Assembly: GCA_030549335.1 (NCBI GenBank)
Contig: CM060195.1
Span: 13,173,501 to 13,237,500 of the forward strand
Source of the DNA: Pontederia crassipes
Taxonomy: Eukaryota; Streptophyta; Magnoliopsida; Commelinales; Pontederiaceae
Length of the DNA: 64,000 bases
Direction of reading: 5' to 3'
In this document: piece after piece, positions 34,526 to 46,585 of the stretch
How positions within the stretch are numbered: position 1 is the first letter of the stretch
Layout of the letters: each line of letters starts with the position of its first letter
Notes under the pieces: model-generated
Seen by the model: only the letters and a program-made list of their open reading frames with translations
Databases searched by the model: none
What the model was told of the DNA's origin: nothing
Made by a program: the position numbers and the translations under genes

Positions 34526-35034
34526 TTAATCTAGGGTTGTTTCGGATCATGGGATTTGGAGCTTCAAACTGACTTGGATGACAATTGTTCTTCGTGGAAG
34601 ATAACCCCCTTGCCTTCTCGAAGGTTATGGCAGCACTTTGAGGAGTGTAGATCACCTGCAGATAGCTGCTAGGTTTGTGATTTTTTGGGTGTGGTTTGGT
34701 CTGGCCAAGATGAATAGTAGAAAAATGGGGGACAAGAGAGAGAGGAAGAAGAAGACTAGAAGACTTTTAATAGAAGATTTCTGGTAAGACCTAAAGGTGA
34801 CCCCTTCTCTTTCATTCCATATATATATGCCCACTTAGTGGAGGTGAGTAATATAAACCACATAAAATCTACAAAGTAAGCCTACATATAGTATAATATT
34901 AACTCATGCCTTATAAACTATGGCTGACATTACAAGTATAGTTATACTTTGATTTTCACTTAATCACACCAAAAGTATAGTTTTAGAACACACATAAACG
35001 ATATTGTGTATGCTGCATAGATCCTCCTGGATCA
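34526..35034 (-). repeat. 5' LTR of the array
   Basis: Partner of 25635-26083. Minus-strand start TGATCCAGGAGG at 35034; beyond it the LINE sequence begins directly. Confidence 0.78.
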
Positions 35035-37052
35035 ATGGTAACCTGGTGTCCCCTTCTAGCCGACGCCAAGTACCAAGTCGCCATGCCTTCCCACCCTTTG
35101 CATATGGCTCCACCCTTAAACATAGACCCCTTTCCCTACTAGCCACAAAAAGAATCATTCCCCTCGTTTCCCTCGGGCCCCCTCCCCCACCCCTTCCCCA
35201 CCATCTTTGGATCGGGGAAGGAGAGGATCTGCCTCCCCTGCTCTGCAGTCATCTTCCCCCACCTATCAACCCTCTCCCCACCAACAATGATGCCAAGACA
35301 ACCCCACCCTTTTCGCCCCACCTCAACAGCCCTCCTCATCAAACCCTCAGCTTGTAACGGGCAAGAAAGACGCCCCTTGTATCTCGCCTTGGGTAATTGC
35401 GGGAGCTGGAATCCTCAATCACCGAGGAGCTTCTTATACCGTAGGAGGACGTTAGCACCAGGGTGGAAGAAATTAGTCGATGCTTCTTAGTCACTTCCTA
35501 GGGACACTTGGGGATGTCGACCACCTATGTACATTTCTCACTGACCTCTGGCGTACTGAGCAACCCTTCTTTATGCAAGCAATGGGTAACGACTACATTT
35601 TATTTTGTTTTGCTACTAATTGTGATGCCTTACAAATCTTGTCACAGGGCCCATGGGAAATGAACGGTCATATTCTAAACGTCTCCTGTCCTCGCCCTTT
35701 TCCTCAGACTGTAGTCCAATTTGCTATGAGCCTTGTCGATCAGGATCCAACTAAATGATCTCTCCTATGAGATTTGCAACGAAGTCATTGTCTTGTGTAT
35801 TGTGGCTATTTTTGTTACTCCCCAGTGTATCGACAAACCATCCTTTGATGTGGACTTGTCTATGCTGATTAGGGTTTGCATCGAGGTAGATATCTCCAAG
35901 CCCCTCAAGCAAGGGTCATAGGTTCACCTTCTTGATGGTTCCAGGTTCTTCTTAAGATTCTTGTATGAAAATGTTCCTCTCTTATACTTTCATTGTGGAC
36001 TTGCAAGTCATCGCTCGGAATCTTGCCCTACGGCATCAGAGTTGGGCGATGAGTCACCACGGGTCCTCCTTTTTGGTTTGTGGATGTGTGGAATGCTACC
36101 ACGGAATGCAACTTCTCATTCGGCACCCCATGGCGACCGTTTCCTACTAGGACTCTCCGACCAGCTGAACTGGATATCTTGCAATCCCTTCAACTCTGCA
36201 CTAGACATATTCGATTGAACTTTGACAAACAATCACTTCACCCGCTATGCAATCTCAATCTCAATCTTGAGGCATTAGAAAATCCTCCCAAATCTCTCCA
36301 TCAGGTACCCATTACATCGCTTCCTGAAGGATGGCACATATTAATGATCCACATACAATGTTGAGTCCTCTCAACTGTCCACCTGTGTAGTCTCTGGTTC
36401 CACTAAAATCTCATGGCACACCCATCTGTCCCATCTTGACACTCTTTCATGTTATGCATGACTCTTGAGCCGAGCCGACCAACACTTGTGATCCACCTGT
36501 CAAAGCTTCACTGACAGCCCACTTTCCCTCTCACGAATCCCACTCCTCTCATATCCCTACCCTAACATCCCCACTATCTTTTAAAAACCACCCTCTTTCT
36601 CCCACTTCTCCGAATATGAATCCCCCCTCCCGTTTTGTTCCTTCTCAAAATCCTCACCGAAATACCTCCCTTCCCCCTCCCCTCAAGAGTCTGATCCATC
36701 CACTATACTACAAAGATCCTTGGACTGTTGCGGCTCTTCCGGTCTCGGCCTCACCTATGTTTCAATGGTCGTCACTAGTGCGTGCACGCATGACAACCCA
36801 AGACCATGACGTTGCAGTTGTTGTGATGTTTGGGATCTTTACTGCACTGAACACTCTGGCAGAGCCCAACTTGGACATAGATGAGCCTAATGCAGACCTT
36901 GCCCCAAAGCTGCCAGTGGAGCGGAGGCACACCAAGGCTGATCGGATTCCTCGTATACTAAAGAAGAAAGATAAGGTCCCATATGTTCCCCGGACGGATC
37001 TATCACTTCGTCGTTCTCCGTTGCGAGTATCGAGCCCCACCCCTTCCTCCTG
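35035..37052 (+). pseudogene. LINE ORF1 (DUF4283-like domain and zinc knuckle)
   Basis: A decayed L1-type ORF1. 35500-35760 gives a DUF4283-like block (LCTFLTDLWRTEQPF, FFMQAMGNDYILFCF, then ILSQGPWEMNGHILNV). 35960-36030 gives the CCHC knuckle YFHCGLASHRSESCP, of which only part of the usual CX2CX4HX4C is intact. A basic, Ser/Pro-rich tail (36616-37053) ends in a stop 10 bp before ORF2. ORF1 proteins bind LINE RNA. The start is missing: the Ty3 LTR abuts at 35034. Stops and frame changes are frequent. Confidence 0.8.
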
Positions 37053-37062
37053 ATCGTGAATC

Positions 37063-37800
37063 ATGAAGCTTGTCATCTGGAACTATGGGGGCTTCTTGGT
37101 AAAGGTTAGAGATCGGCTATCGGAGATCATATGTTTCCAATAAATCGACATTCTTGTACTAATTGAGACCCACACCATTGCTGCGCACTCTCATCAGATG
37201 ATCAGAGGCCTGGGCTACTAGTGGGATGACATCAAAGTGGATGGCACCGGGTCTTCAGGGGGCAGACCTTACATGGCACTCCCACTCTACCGGGTCACCC
37301 TCGTGCGTTTGGAATCTCAAGCCCTACATGCAGTGGTCACATGCAACAGATTTACTTTCTTGTTGTCATGTATTTATGTTAGTACTTAGTCTATAACAAG
37401 GAACATTGCGGGCGACTTCAACTGGCCTCTTGGCACTGTTGTCAAATGTGATGACTCATTCAGTGAAACAACTTCCTCTAGACTTCTCGATCTTTTCATT
37501 GAGACACAAGGACTAATCGATGTCCCCTGTGAGGGGCGCACAATCGTAGGGGACTCCATCAGGTGTACTATCTGCTCGATAAAATTCTTCTCAGCCACCA
37601 CTAGTTTTCCATGTATCCAAGCAGTAGCGCCTCGAATCACACCCCTATATTCCTCAATACTTGCGCCCTAGATCAAAGGCATTTAAATCTGAACACTTTG
37701 GCCTTGAATATAAGGAACCCATGGTCTTGTGTCTCCTCTCCCTCCTTTATCTTAGCCGCATTTAAACGTATCAAACGTGACACCCTTTACTAGAACCTAC
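37063..37800 (+). pseudogene. LINE ORF2: AP-type endonuclease
   Basis: ORF2 starts at 37063, 10 bp after the ORF1 stop, with MKLVIWNYGG (usual WNCRG). Then LVLIETHT keeps the catalytic Glu-Thr-His motif, and NIAGDFNWPLG near 37403-37430 keeps the GDFN motif. Stops near 37141 and 37220 and frame changes break it. The enzyme nicks target DNA for target-primed reverse transcription. Confidence 0.83.
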
Positions 37801-38149
37801 ACTCCCTTGTCTCACTTGAACTAAGGGGCTAGCGGATCCTGGAAACCATTAAGGTCTGGGAAACAAAAGATGAGTCCCCGGGTGATCTCTCGGATAATGT
37901 TTGGTGTCCTTCACTCAAGCTGTAAACTCCATGCAGCTTTGCTAAGACAAATTAATCTAGAATGGTGGAGCAAGTCTCATTCCTCCTGGCTCCCACACAA
38001 TGATCAGAATAGCCATTGCTTTCACTTGTCAACACTTGTTCGACATAAATGTAACTTGATCACCTTCATTAAGGATGGAAACAATATCCTACACACTAAT
38101 GACTAGAAGATTCGAAAAAACTTTGCTGGTCACTTTCAGCAATTGTGGT

Positions 38150-39350
38150 GCCCTTTCCTTAATCCCTTGATGAGTTGGTCTTTGGCCATCGCTTCCAATA
38201 CTTCATACCTATCACCATACCTCCCTCATCTCAGCCATCACACCCGAAGATGTTCATGTATCTCTTTTGAGCCTTGTCCCTGGCAAGGTCCCTGGACCTG
38301 ATTCTGATGGTCTCACTGTTGAATTCTTCAAATCATATTGGAACATCATTGGTCCTCAGATCATGGCTTCCATCCTTAACTATTTTTACTAATAGTACCT
38401 TCCTACAGGACTGGTCACACACTAGAATAATCTTTATCCCTAAAAGGGAACAACCATCCATGGTAAAAGACTATGGACCCATATCTTTATGCAATATTAT
38501 ATCCAAAACACTAGTTAATAGGTTGTGATCCATGCTCCCCGACCTCGTTGATCATGGACAGTCCGCTTTTTATCACTAGAAGATCCATCCAGTTGCCCAA
38601 CAACTTGCCCACTCTCTTGACTTGTGAAAAAAGAAGTATATTATTATCAAAATTATTCTATAGAAGGCTTTTGATAGCATATCTTGGCAGGCCATGGAGA
38701 ACGTCCTATCACTTATGAATTTCCCTCCTCAATTCACCTATTGGATCATGTGTTGCGTTAAATCCCCTGCCATCACATGTACTATAAATGGCGAAGACTC
38801 TACACACTTTACTAGCCATCGTGGCCTTCGCCAGGGCACACAATATCCCCGTATAACTTTGTTGTTATCACCCATTCTTTCGTCTCTGCTTAACCAACAT
38901 GTGGTAGACTATGCTATTTGCCCTTTCACTATTCAAAATGCATTTGTTAGTAACATCATTTATGCCGATGATCTTTTAATCTCCATCAATGCTACAAAAA
39001 ATCCTGCAAAAATCTCCTCAACACTCTAAACTTTTCTACCACCTGACAAACCTTCGAGTAAACATTGACAAATCTAATGTTTACTTTCCGAAAAATCTTT
39101 GCGCCCACCATTGTCAGTCAATCATGCACATCTTGGACCTCAATGCTGGATCCTTCCTCTTCAACTATCTTGGAGTCCCCATATCCCATAAGGCATTGCA
39201 AAAGGATGCCCACTCCTACCTCACTAACTGCACGCCGAATCTTGGACGTGCTCAACAATCATCACACCCCATGGACCCAATTTTCCCTTGGGTAGCTCCC
39301 AAACCCGATAGATGCGCTAGCTCCTAGAAACCTATCACTTTCGTCCCATT
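38150..39350 (+). pseudogene. LINE ORF2: reverse transcriptase
   Basis: Successive pieces: PGPDSDGLTVEFFKSYW (RT motif 1 region, 38290-38340), TRIIFIPKREQPSMVKDYGP followed by ISLCNIISK (38425-38510), WQAMENVLSLMNFPPQF (38680-38740), GLRQGTQYP (38823-38850), and the catalytic box IIYADDLLISIN (38957-38990, YADD intact). The thumb piece NYLGVPISHKALQKDA follows at 39160-39210. Frame changes separate these. Confidence 0.86.
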
Positions 39351-39659
39351 CATTTTTTAGGCCCTAATGAAACACATTAGATCAGGAGATACCACCTCTA
39401 TCCACTTTGATCCATGGATTTTTCTCAATCCCCCTGAGTCACATGCAGACATACGTCAATATCAACTCACCCATAGATCATCTAAACGTGGGAGCTCTAC
39501 ACTCGAATGGCTCTGGGATACCTCATGTCTCTCACAACTTTTTGGGCTTGCTATTTTGTGATATTGCTAGCTCTATTTATAGTTCTCAGTAGGACGATGA
39601 TGATGTGTGGATCTGGGTAACAGATACCCATGGCATTGCTCATGCAAAATGAGTTTATA

Positions 39660-39930
39660 GATTCCTTTGTGGCCCAGCCATGGAGCTGCCACCGGCTGGA
39701 TGACAATAGTGGACAAAAGTGTGGAACATTTTGGTTCCTCCCAAATTCACCTCTTCGTATGGAAATTCCTTCATCACCACCTCCCCACGATGGATTACAT
39801 TGTCCGTTTTTTCCCATCCACTAATTTATCTTGCCATCTCTGTGGCCTAGCACCTGAAAGTATTTCCCATCTATTTTTTTATTGTACTTTTGCACAATTT
39901 CTATGGCGCTTAACCATCCCTACCATTTTT
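39660..39930 (+). pseudogene. LINE ORF2: zf-RVT domain
   Basis: SQIHLFVWKFLHHHLPTMDY and LSCHLCGLAPESISHLFFYC match the zinc-binding reverse-transcriptase domain (zf-RVT), with CHLC...H...C ligands intact. Open for 154 codons (39667-40131). Confidence 0.84.
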
Positions 39931-40129
39931 TCCAGATCTGGGAGGACAGTGATTGGCTCTTTTGGGGCTCTAACTTTGAACCTCAGTCCGAAAGCAATAC
40001 CTTGCCATTTTTGCTCATTGTTTTTTTATGGGGAATTTGGAAAAGCTGGAATGAACCACACTTTCATTCCAAGCATGCGATCGCTGGCTTGGTTTGGTCT
40101 TGTGCGCTTACTAATTATCAAAATTTGTT

Positions 40130-40224
40130 GATAGCTTCACGCCGGAGACCTCTCACCCCAATGATCCCACTTGAGTTCGATGGAAGCTCCTGCTCAAACT
40201 TGGTTCTGTCTTCATATTGATGAC
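40130..40224 (+). pseudogene. LINE ORF2: RNase H start
   Basis: Ends with WFCLHIDD (usual W.KLN.DGA) at the insertion point 40224. The domain resumes at 43970. The two halves share the 9-bp duplicated site. Confidence 0.7.
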
Positions 40225-40478
40225 GAAAAAATTATACCAAATGCCCTTCAATTTTGATGTAGCTCAGTGCTACCCTCCAACTTTAATTTATAACACAAAT
40301 GCCCCTCCATCTTTAACTCATTGCACTGAATGCCCTTTTTGTCATTGATCACCCGTTTCTCGGTCGCATAGCTGATATGGCACTGACGCGACATCTTCTC
40401 TCTTCTCCACATAAGTATGTGCTGACATGGCAACATTAAAAAATAAAAAATGCCACGTAAAGGAGAGGAGGGGGTGTT

Positions 40479-40820
40479 AAATGGCGATCGCCGGAGGGGG
40501 GCGAGGCCCCCTCCTTTGTGCACGCTGACAAAGAAAGGAGGGGGTGATCGCCCCCCTCTCTACGACCTCGTGCTCTATGCTAGCGTCGACTAGGAAAGAG
40601 GGGGCGACGACTCCCCTCTCTGTGATCTCGCGTTCTATGCCGAGTCGACGTGGGGAAAGAGGGGGGCGATGGCCCCCTCTCTACGACCTCATGCCAGAGG
40701 TTGGCTCAGGGAAAGAGGGGGGCGACGACCCCCTCCGTGACCTCCGGCGCGAGGTCGCAGGGAGGGGGACCGTCACCCCCATTCTTTTCCTGCGTCGGCA
40801 CTCTGCCACCTCGTTCCTTC
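40479..40820. repeat. GC-rich hairpin core of the fold-back element
   Basis: Four spaced copies of a 'GGAAAGAGGGGGCGA-x-CCCCCTC-x-CGACCTC' type unit (about 40525, 40590, 40650, 40707), each able to fold on itself. Confidence 0.7.
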
Positions 40821-42579
40821 TCTTCTTTACGTGGAATTTTTTTATATTTTAATTATTATTTTATATTTTAATGTTGCCAGAAGAAAGAAGATGTCGTGTC
40901 AGCGATCGAAAAATAAACGATCGACGGTGAAAAGAGCATTTGGTGAGATATATTAAAAGATGAAATGTAATATTCTCAAAAATAAAATAGAAATAAAACT
41001 AAAATAAAATAAATAAAAGAAACCTAAGACCAATTAATGCACAATTATGTAAATCCATTAGTCTAAGAAACTCCAAATCTAAGATATAATACCTTATATG
41101 TCCTAAACCTCAAGTACCCTCACTTTCACTCCCCACACACCTTTCTCTTTCCACTCCCCACACATTTTTCTCTTTCCTCTCCAAAAGCCCCAGCCGATAG
41201 CACCCTCTTTCCTCTCCCCCTCCCACATTCTCTCATCTCTTTCCCCACTCATTCTCTTTCTCCCTCAAATCTCGGCAGAAGTATTGTCTCCCTCTCTCCT
41301 ACTCACTCTCTCTCTATCTCTCCCTCAACTCACACTCACGGAAGCACCCAAGAAGCTCCCCACCCTCACTCCCTCTCAGCTCATCAAGGAGCAACAAGAA
41401 CACCAAGGAGAGGGGCCCAGCCGCTGAGAACATAGAGAAGAGAAGGAGAGAAGAAGAAGCTGCCATATTAGAGAAGAAGAGGAAGAAGAAAAGGAAGAAG
41501 GAAGAAGAAGAGAGAAGAAGAAAGAAAGAGGGATTAGGATTAGGGTTTTAACCTAAACCTTAAAGGTATGATGAGGGGATCCAACCCCTAACCTCTTCCC
41601 TAATGATGAATGATTGTTTGGATTAGGGCATTAAAGAGCATGAAATGTGTTCTTGAGGTGGAAGATTATGTAATGCACATTAGGGCATAGACTTATATTA
41701 TCTTCTCTTAAGATTACTATTCCATTGAAAATCATGTTTATTTCATGATGTCTGAAGATTATTTATGTTTAGCTTATGATGAAATTGCTCATTGTCTTAG
41801 ATGGATGTGATTAGCTTATTAGATGTTATTATGCAAAACTCCACTTGTTTTATGTGATTATTGTGCTAAAGGGATGTTGCTATAAGAATCTTATAATGAT
41901 GAGTACAAATGTATGATGATGCATTGGATGAATGATTATTAAGGTTGTTCATGTATGAATGTAATTGGGGGAAAATTGGGATTGGAAACATGACTATTTC
42001 TTGGGCACGGTCGTGATGTCCAGAGTACGACCGTGACCCTGAGAGTCGGCACGCCTGTTGCCTTAGGCATGACAATGCCTTAGGGTTGGGCATGACCATG
42101 CCGTGACCCTCAGGGCAGCACGCCCGTTGCCCTGGGCGTGCCAAGCATGCAGAGTGCAGCGCGACCGTGCTCTAGCATATCACGGCCATGACGAACAGTG
42201 TGGCCACACCTGTAACCCACTATTCAAATTGGTTTAAGGGTTCGGTCAATCGATGGTTCAACCGCTCCATGGACAAAATGCCATTACTCAAGTTGGTCGA
42301 GGAGACCGGTCGACATGGTCGAAGTTCCAAAGGGGCACGGTCGTGATGAAGGATGGCACGGTCGTGACCATCCTGTGCCGAGTGCCAAGGAGTCGGCACG
42401 GACGTGACCATAGCACAAAGAGCCCATGTATTGCTGATTGTTTCAGTTAGAAAATTTGATGCATCGATGACCCTAAATAGGATTAGAACATGCAACATGT
42501 ATTGAATGATTATATGTATTGATGTATGAAATTGAAAGGCGGATTGATGGTGTCTTGTTGTTGTCATCGTATGTATACG

Positions 42580-42800
42580 GGAGACCAAGACCCCCTTGAG
42601 GAAATAAGGTGTGGCTCTCTAGAAAGACCAAGATCCACATTAGAGGAATAAGGTGTGGCTTCCTATAGGACAAAAAGATCCCGGTAAATGAATTAGGGAA
42701 TGACCAAGACCCCACCCTAGAGTAGACAAGGTATGGCATTTCAGAGACCAAGACCCCACATAAAAGTGGATAAGATGTGGCTTCCAATGGGACAAAAAGA
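42580..42800 (+). repeat. Degenerate 55-65-bp tandem repeats in the LTR
   Basis: Four units with GACCAAGA(C/T)CC..., ATAAGGTGTGGCTTCC-like text and GACAAAAAGATC. Confidence 0.8.
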
Positions 42801-42959
42801 TCATGACCTAGTTAAGTTAAGATCGACGAGTCAATATGGACTTCTCAATCACTAAGATGAGAAGCTATCTAAATAAAGATAGAAGACAAAAAGATGTAAG
42901 TCGCTTAAAAGTGACTATGATGATATGAATGATGATGATGTATGCAACTAGGAGGATGC

Positions 42960-43200
42960 AAAGAAATGTCATGAAAGAATATGATAAAGGCTAAGCAAGA
43001 TAAATGAACAATATGACTTGACATAAAGATGAAGATGATGAAAATGTATGCACAGGATGCAAAGGAATGTTTCATAATTATATGATGTTATGAAAGAAGA
43101 TGATAAAGGCTAAGCAAGGTAAATGAACAATATGACTTGACATAAAGATGTAAATGAACAATATGACTTGACATAAAGATGAAGATGATAAAAATGCAAG
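42960..43200 (+). repeat. Tandem repeats with AATGAACAATATGACTTGAC
   Basis: The core phrase AATGAACAATATGACTTGACATAAAGATG occurs three times (43004, 43122, 43151), with intervals of about 118 and 29 bp. Confidence 0.85.
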
Positions 43201-43969
43201 CACCTAAAAGGATGCTAATGTATGTCTTATTGTCATATGATGTTATAAATGAAATGTTAAAATAAAGCAAGATAAGATATAATATGTTTTAGCATAATGA
43301 TAAGTTATGATATAGTTATAATATTAATAATATTATATTGTTATCTTATCTTTTCATGATGATTGTTCAGATGTCATTTAAAGTGCATATGTAGCACATA
43401 GCATGTATATGTTCTATATTTTCATTATGATGCAATGTATATACCATAGCATATAGAGATCATATTATAAGATTATAGCATGCATGGGTCTCAACATATT
43501 CTAATGGAAGGAATCTCTTGTACCCATGGATCCGTACAAATATGAACGGGGCTTAAGTTCAGCGGTGGAACGATGAGATTGCACATGTAACGATCGAACC
43601 ATGACCCAAGTTATCTTATGGTACATTATGTGATGTTGATGGACTCCTTGTATGATTTATGAGTCTTTGAGTCATGTACATACTCGTTATGTATTATGAA
43701 TTGGATCTTATATTAGAGCCTATGTGACCGATGGACTAGTATGCCATCTTAAAATTTATATGTTTAGAAGTCTCATTGTTTTATGTTATATTATTGTATT
43801 TCCGCTATAATTTTTTATGAAATTAGGTTATTAAGAATTGAACAAAAAATAACATCATTCAGGATTCGACAATTAAATTAAAATCAAATATTATTGTTAC
43901 AAAGTAAAATTAGAAAATAACGCTATGAAAATTATTAATGTTGAAGAGTATTTCACATAATTTACCTTA

Positions 43970-44300
43970 ATTGATGATTCTTTCAGGAAGGCTCGAGCAG
44001 GAGGTGCTGCCAACATCCTTCAAATTGACATTGGGCAAGGTGCATCTTCCTGTGTTGTTGACTCACCTTTGGAAGCCGAGCTCGTGCTCTCCTGCTTGGC
44101 GTTTCCTGCTGTGCTAAACATACAATCTCCAACATTTGCATCAGTAGCGATTGCGTCACCCTCGTCCAGTTACTAGGCGACCGATCCAAGTGGCGATGGT
44201 GGATCCGTGGCATCCTATCTGACATTCAGCTCTCGCTCGACCGCATTGCTTTAGAGAAGCAAATCAACCTGCAAACTTTTTAGCCTCTTTTGCAAGAAAT
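43970..44300 (+). pseudogene. LINE ORF2: RNase H end
   Basis: DDSFRKARAGGAANIL starts just after the insertion; SDCVTLVQLLGDRSKWRWWI then RGILSDIQLSLD near 44140-44240 is the conserved RNase H C-terminal half of plant LINEs. A frame change lies near 44130. The true 3' end and poly(A) are not visible. Confidence 0.78.
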
Positions 44301-44940
44301 GAAAATGGCCAATATTTTGGATTTTGAAACAATAGGGGACTGGATAGTCTTTTGTAAACTTTCTAAAAAAAATTGTATAATTGACAAAGCATCCCCTTCC
44401 ACTGGCTGGGCACACCGAAGGGACATTTTTTTTTGCCACATATAAAGGGAAGGGCACACCGAAGGGACATTTTTTTTTTGCCACATATAAAGGGAAATCA
44501 AATTTATGGAAATATAAAAGTCACGGATTCAGCTGCTCATATATGTACGTGAGATTGTGGGGCATAAGGTGGCAAGTGAGCCCAGCGAGATCCATCCTCT
44601 TAACTCCGTTAAGATATTATTCGCTTTAAATCGAAAGTCCGCACGAATTTAAAATACGTCTTGATAGGTAAAGAGAGATGCTACTTATAAATCATAACTT
44701 CCTCCGTATTTTATTTTGTCCATGTAAGACTATGTTCTTCCCTTTATCCTTTCACATTGGCCCTTACATTAACTCTCCATCGATCTCTACATGGGAATAA
44801 ACATATAACTGCCAGATGACTAGGTAAATCAACAAATGTGGACAGAAAAATAATTGCACCATGCTGATCGCACATTGCCCCATAGCCGCATCCTTAATTT
44901 GTTTCTCAAAGTACATTGAGTATCAAAATATTTCTATATG
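44301..44940. other. LINE 3' tail and spacer
   Basis: Contains a 46-bp tandem duplication (next entry). No gene seen. Text from about 44640 is AT-rich spacer. Confidence 0.45.
44405..44497. repeat. About 46-bp tandem duplication
   Basis: Two copies of GGGCACACCGAAGGGACATT, a T run, then GCCACATATAAAGGGAA, differing mainly by one T in the run. Confidence 0.95.
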
Positions 44941-44960
44941 GTTAATTTCCATTCTCAAAA

Positions 44961-44966
44961 TTTATT
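44961..44966 (-). promoter_or_regulatory. Candidate polyadenylation signal
   Basis: Minus-strand AATAAA about 165 bp beyond the candidate stop of the host gene. Confidence 0.35.
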
Positions 44967-45129
44967 AGCTACAGAAACACTAGAATTACGTTTGAGTACA
45001 TGGAAATCTGGATTGTCTGCATGAATAAAGCAAGTAGAACATGCTCTTTGAAGTAGGGAAAAAATTCTGCATCCAACTTTAACTTGAGAAGCTTCCAGTT
45101 GGTGAGAGGAAAAAAGGAAGGCTGAGACA

Positions 45130-45157
45130 CTAGCACATCAACAAGGCCTCATCCGAA
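45130..45157 (-). CDS. Candidate second coding exon of the desulfhydrase gene
   Basis: On the minus strand a pyrimidine-rich tract ends TTTTGCAG at 45158 and the following 28 nt keep the phase of exon 1, adding nine codons (SSDEALLMC after the split Ser codon) to a TAG stop. This would give a protein of 473 residues. Another in-phase acceptor, CTGCAG near 45740, is possible. The choice is inference from splice signals alone. Confidence 0.35.
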
Positions 45158-46500
45158 CTGCAAAACATGACAAAAAAAAGTGGATAAAAAAGAAGTAAAG
45201 TAACCATCAAATTTGTAGTAATATAACTAATATACAGATGAAAGTAAATCGATTTTGTTCGAGTTCGAGCATGGTAACCAGATGAGGAAGATGGCAGACG
45301 TATAAACTAAGTAGCCAAATTTGAAGAGTTCCTTTGCAGCAGCCTGATCATTTAAGTGGAGTAGAGTAAAGAAAACAAGCAGGGATAAGCAAAATAAATA
45401 CAGAAAAAATGGTGCCTAAGCAGCAATGTGCGGTTTATGACAGAGAGTTCAAAGTCATCACTGTTAGATACCAAAATTGGATGATAAAATTAGCTAGAAA
45501 ACATAACTCAGCTATTAGTGTAACACCTTCTACTCCATGCGATATCAAGCAGTCAGAAAGATAAAAGTAGACATTGGACAGGATAACTACAGCCAGGACA
45601 CAAAGAAATCGTTATCAAGGGTTTATTTTCTTTATTCAAAATTCATTCCGTGTACAACCAAAATTCTTAACAACCAAACATCATGCTTAAGCTTAATGTG
45701 ACAATACGACTACATTAGTAATTAAGTTACCAGAACTGCAGAAAACCAGATATCCTACGGACACAGAGAACATTTTTTTAATAAAAAAAGTGCTTATCCA
45801 TTAAAAAAACATACAAAAATGAAAAAATGAAGAACCTCCTGAGGTGGGTCCTCCAATCAAAATTGATCACTGATATTTTTACATTAGCAACTTCTTTTTT
45901 GTTTCTGCTTGGGACCACAATCTAGGCATGCACATCGAGAAATTGAAAATTAAAATTTTAAGGCCCATCATAGCTTTCTAGCCTCGTCACACTCCAGTGG
46001 GCAAAAAGATATACCGTGCCAACTATAGCAAATGTTACTTTGAGATTCTTGACATTGGTCTAAAGATCTCCTAATATGAAAGCAGGTTATACATCAGCTC
46101 AAAGGATGGTCATAAATGGTTTTCGCATCTCTTTGTTAAGTTTTCTTTTTAAATGGCTCCCTTGTGCACTTTAAAAAAATTGTGACGTTTATGATGAGAA
46201 TAGTAACAACTAATGGGCACTGAAGAGCGGGATGTATTAGGTGCTTTCTCAACCAGCTGCTTAAGAAGATGTAGAACTGAAAAAAGTAGAAGTATTAATG
46301 CAATGGGCTAGGGATGGAGGGGGACTGGGGCGGGGGCGTGTCAACGAAGACTTGATTCATATCTTTCACTTCTCTTCATCCCTAAACTCAATTTCTTAGC
46401 ATAAGCCCAAGCGAGAAGGCCTGACAATACATAAACTTATGAGAAAACCAAACTTGGGGCTTTTATCATCGCTTATACAGAATTAAAATGCAACGATAGG

Positions 46501-46501
<1 letters not shown>

Positions 46502-46582
<81 letters not shown>
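46502..46582. repeat. (TA)n microsatellite, about 80 bp
   Basis: Pure TA run inside the putative intron of the desulfhydrase gene. It reads as alternating Ile-Tyr in the open frame, an artefact of read-through. Confidence 0.97.

Positions 46583-46585
<3 letters not shown>

Larger units (their letters stand above)
24760..35034 (-). mobile_element. Ty3/gypsy tandem array sharing a central LTR
   Basis: Read on the minus strand: 5' LTR (34526-35034), gag, protease-RT-RNase H-integrase, PPT, LTR (25635-26083), then again PBS-like sequence and gag (25600 down to about 24760) before the array stops. The gag at 24860-25400 repeats that at 30750-31020 plus 33919-34400. One LTR is therefore the 3' LTR of one unit and the 5' LTR of the next. 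Two solo LTRs of other families are inserted in the long unit. All genes are broken. Confidence 0.8.
40966..43925 (+). mobile_element. Solo LTR, 2.96 kb
   Basis: Starts TGTAATATTCTC and ends AATAACGCTA (expected CA, here TA), flanked by perfect TGAAA at 40961-40965 and 43926-43930. The inverted arm of the fold-back host element resumes on both sides. The 41150-41560 part has a T/C- and then purine-rich leader. Its 3' part is the family member of 23863-24583. No internal region. Confidence 0.82.
40225..43969. mobile_element. Fold-back Mutator-like element, carrying a solo LTR
   Basis: Nine-bp sites ATTGATGAC (40216-40224) and ATTGATGAT (43970-43978) flank it, and the LINE RNase H resumes across. 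The left inverted arm (40225-40478) pairs with 40820-40965 plus 43926-43969. Between the arms lies a GC-rich core (40479-40820) with hairpin-like GGGGCGA...CCCC units. Without the solo LTR the element is about 0.78 kb. No transposase. Confidence 0.82.

Noticed and set aside
35004..35357. 117-codon Pro-rich frame across the LTR-LINE junction
   Set aside because: It starts inside the LTR and crosses the insertion boundary, so it cannot be an original protein.
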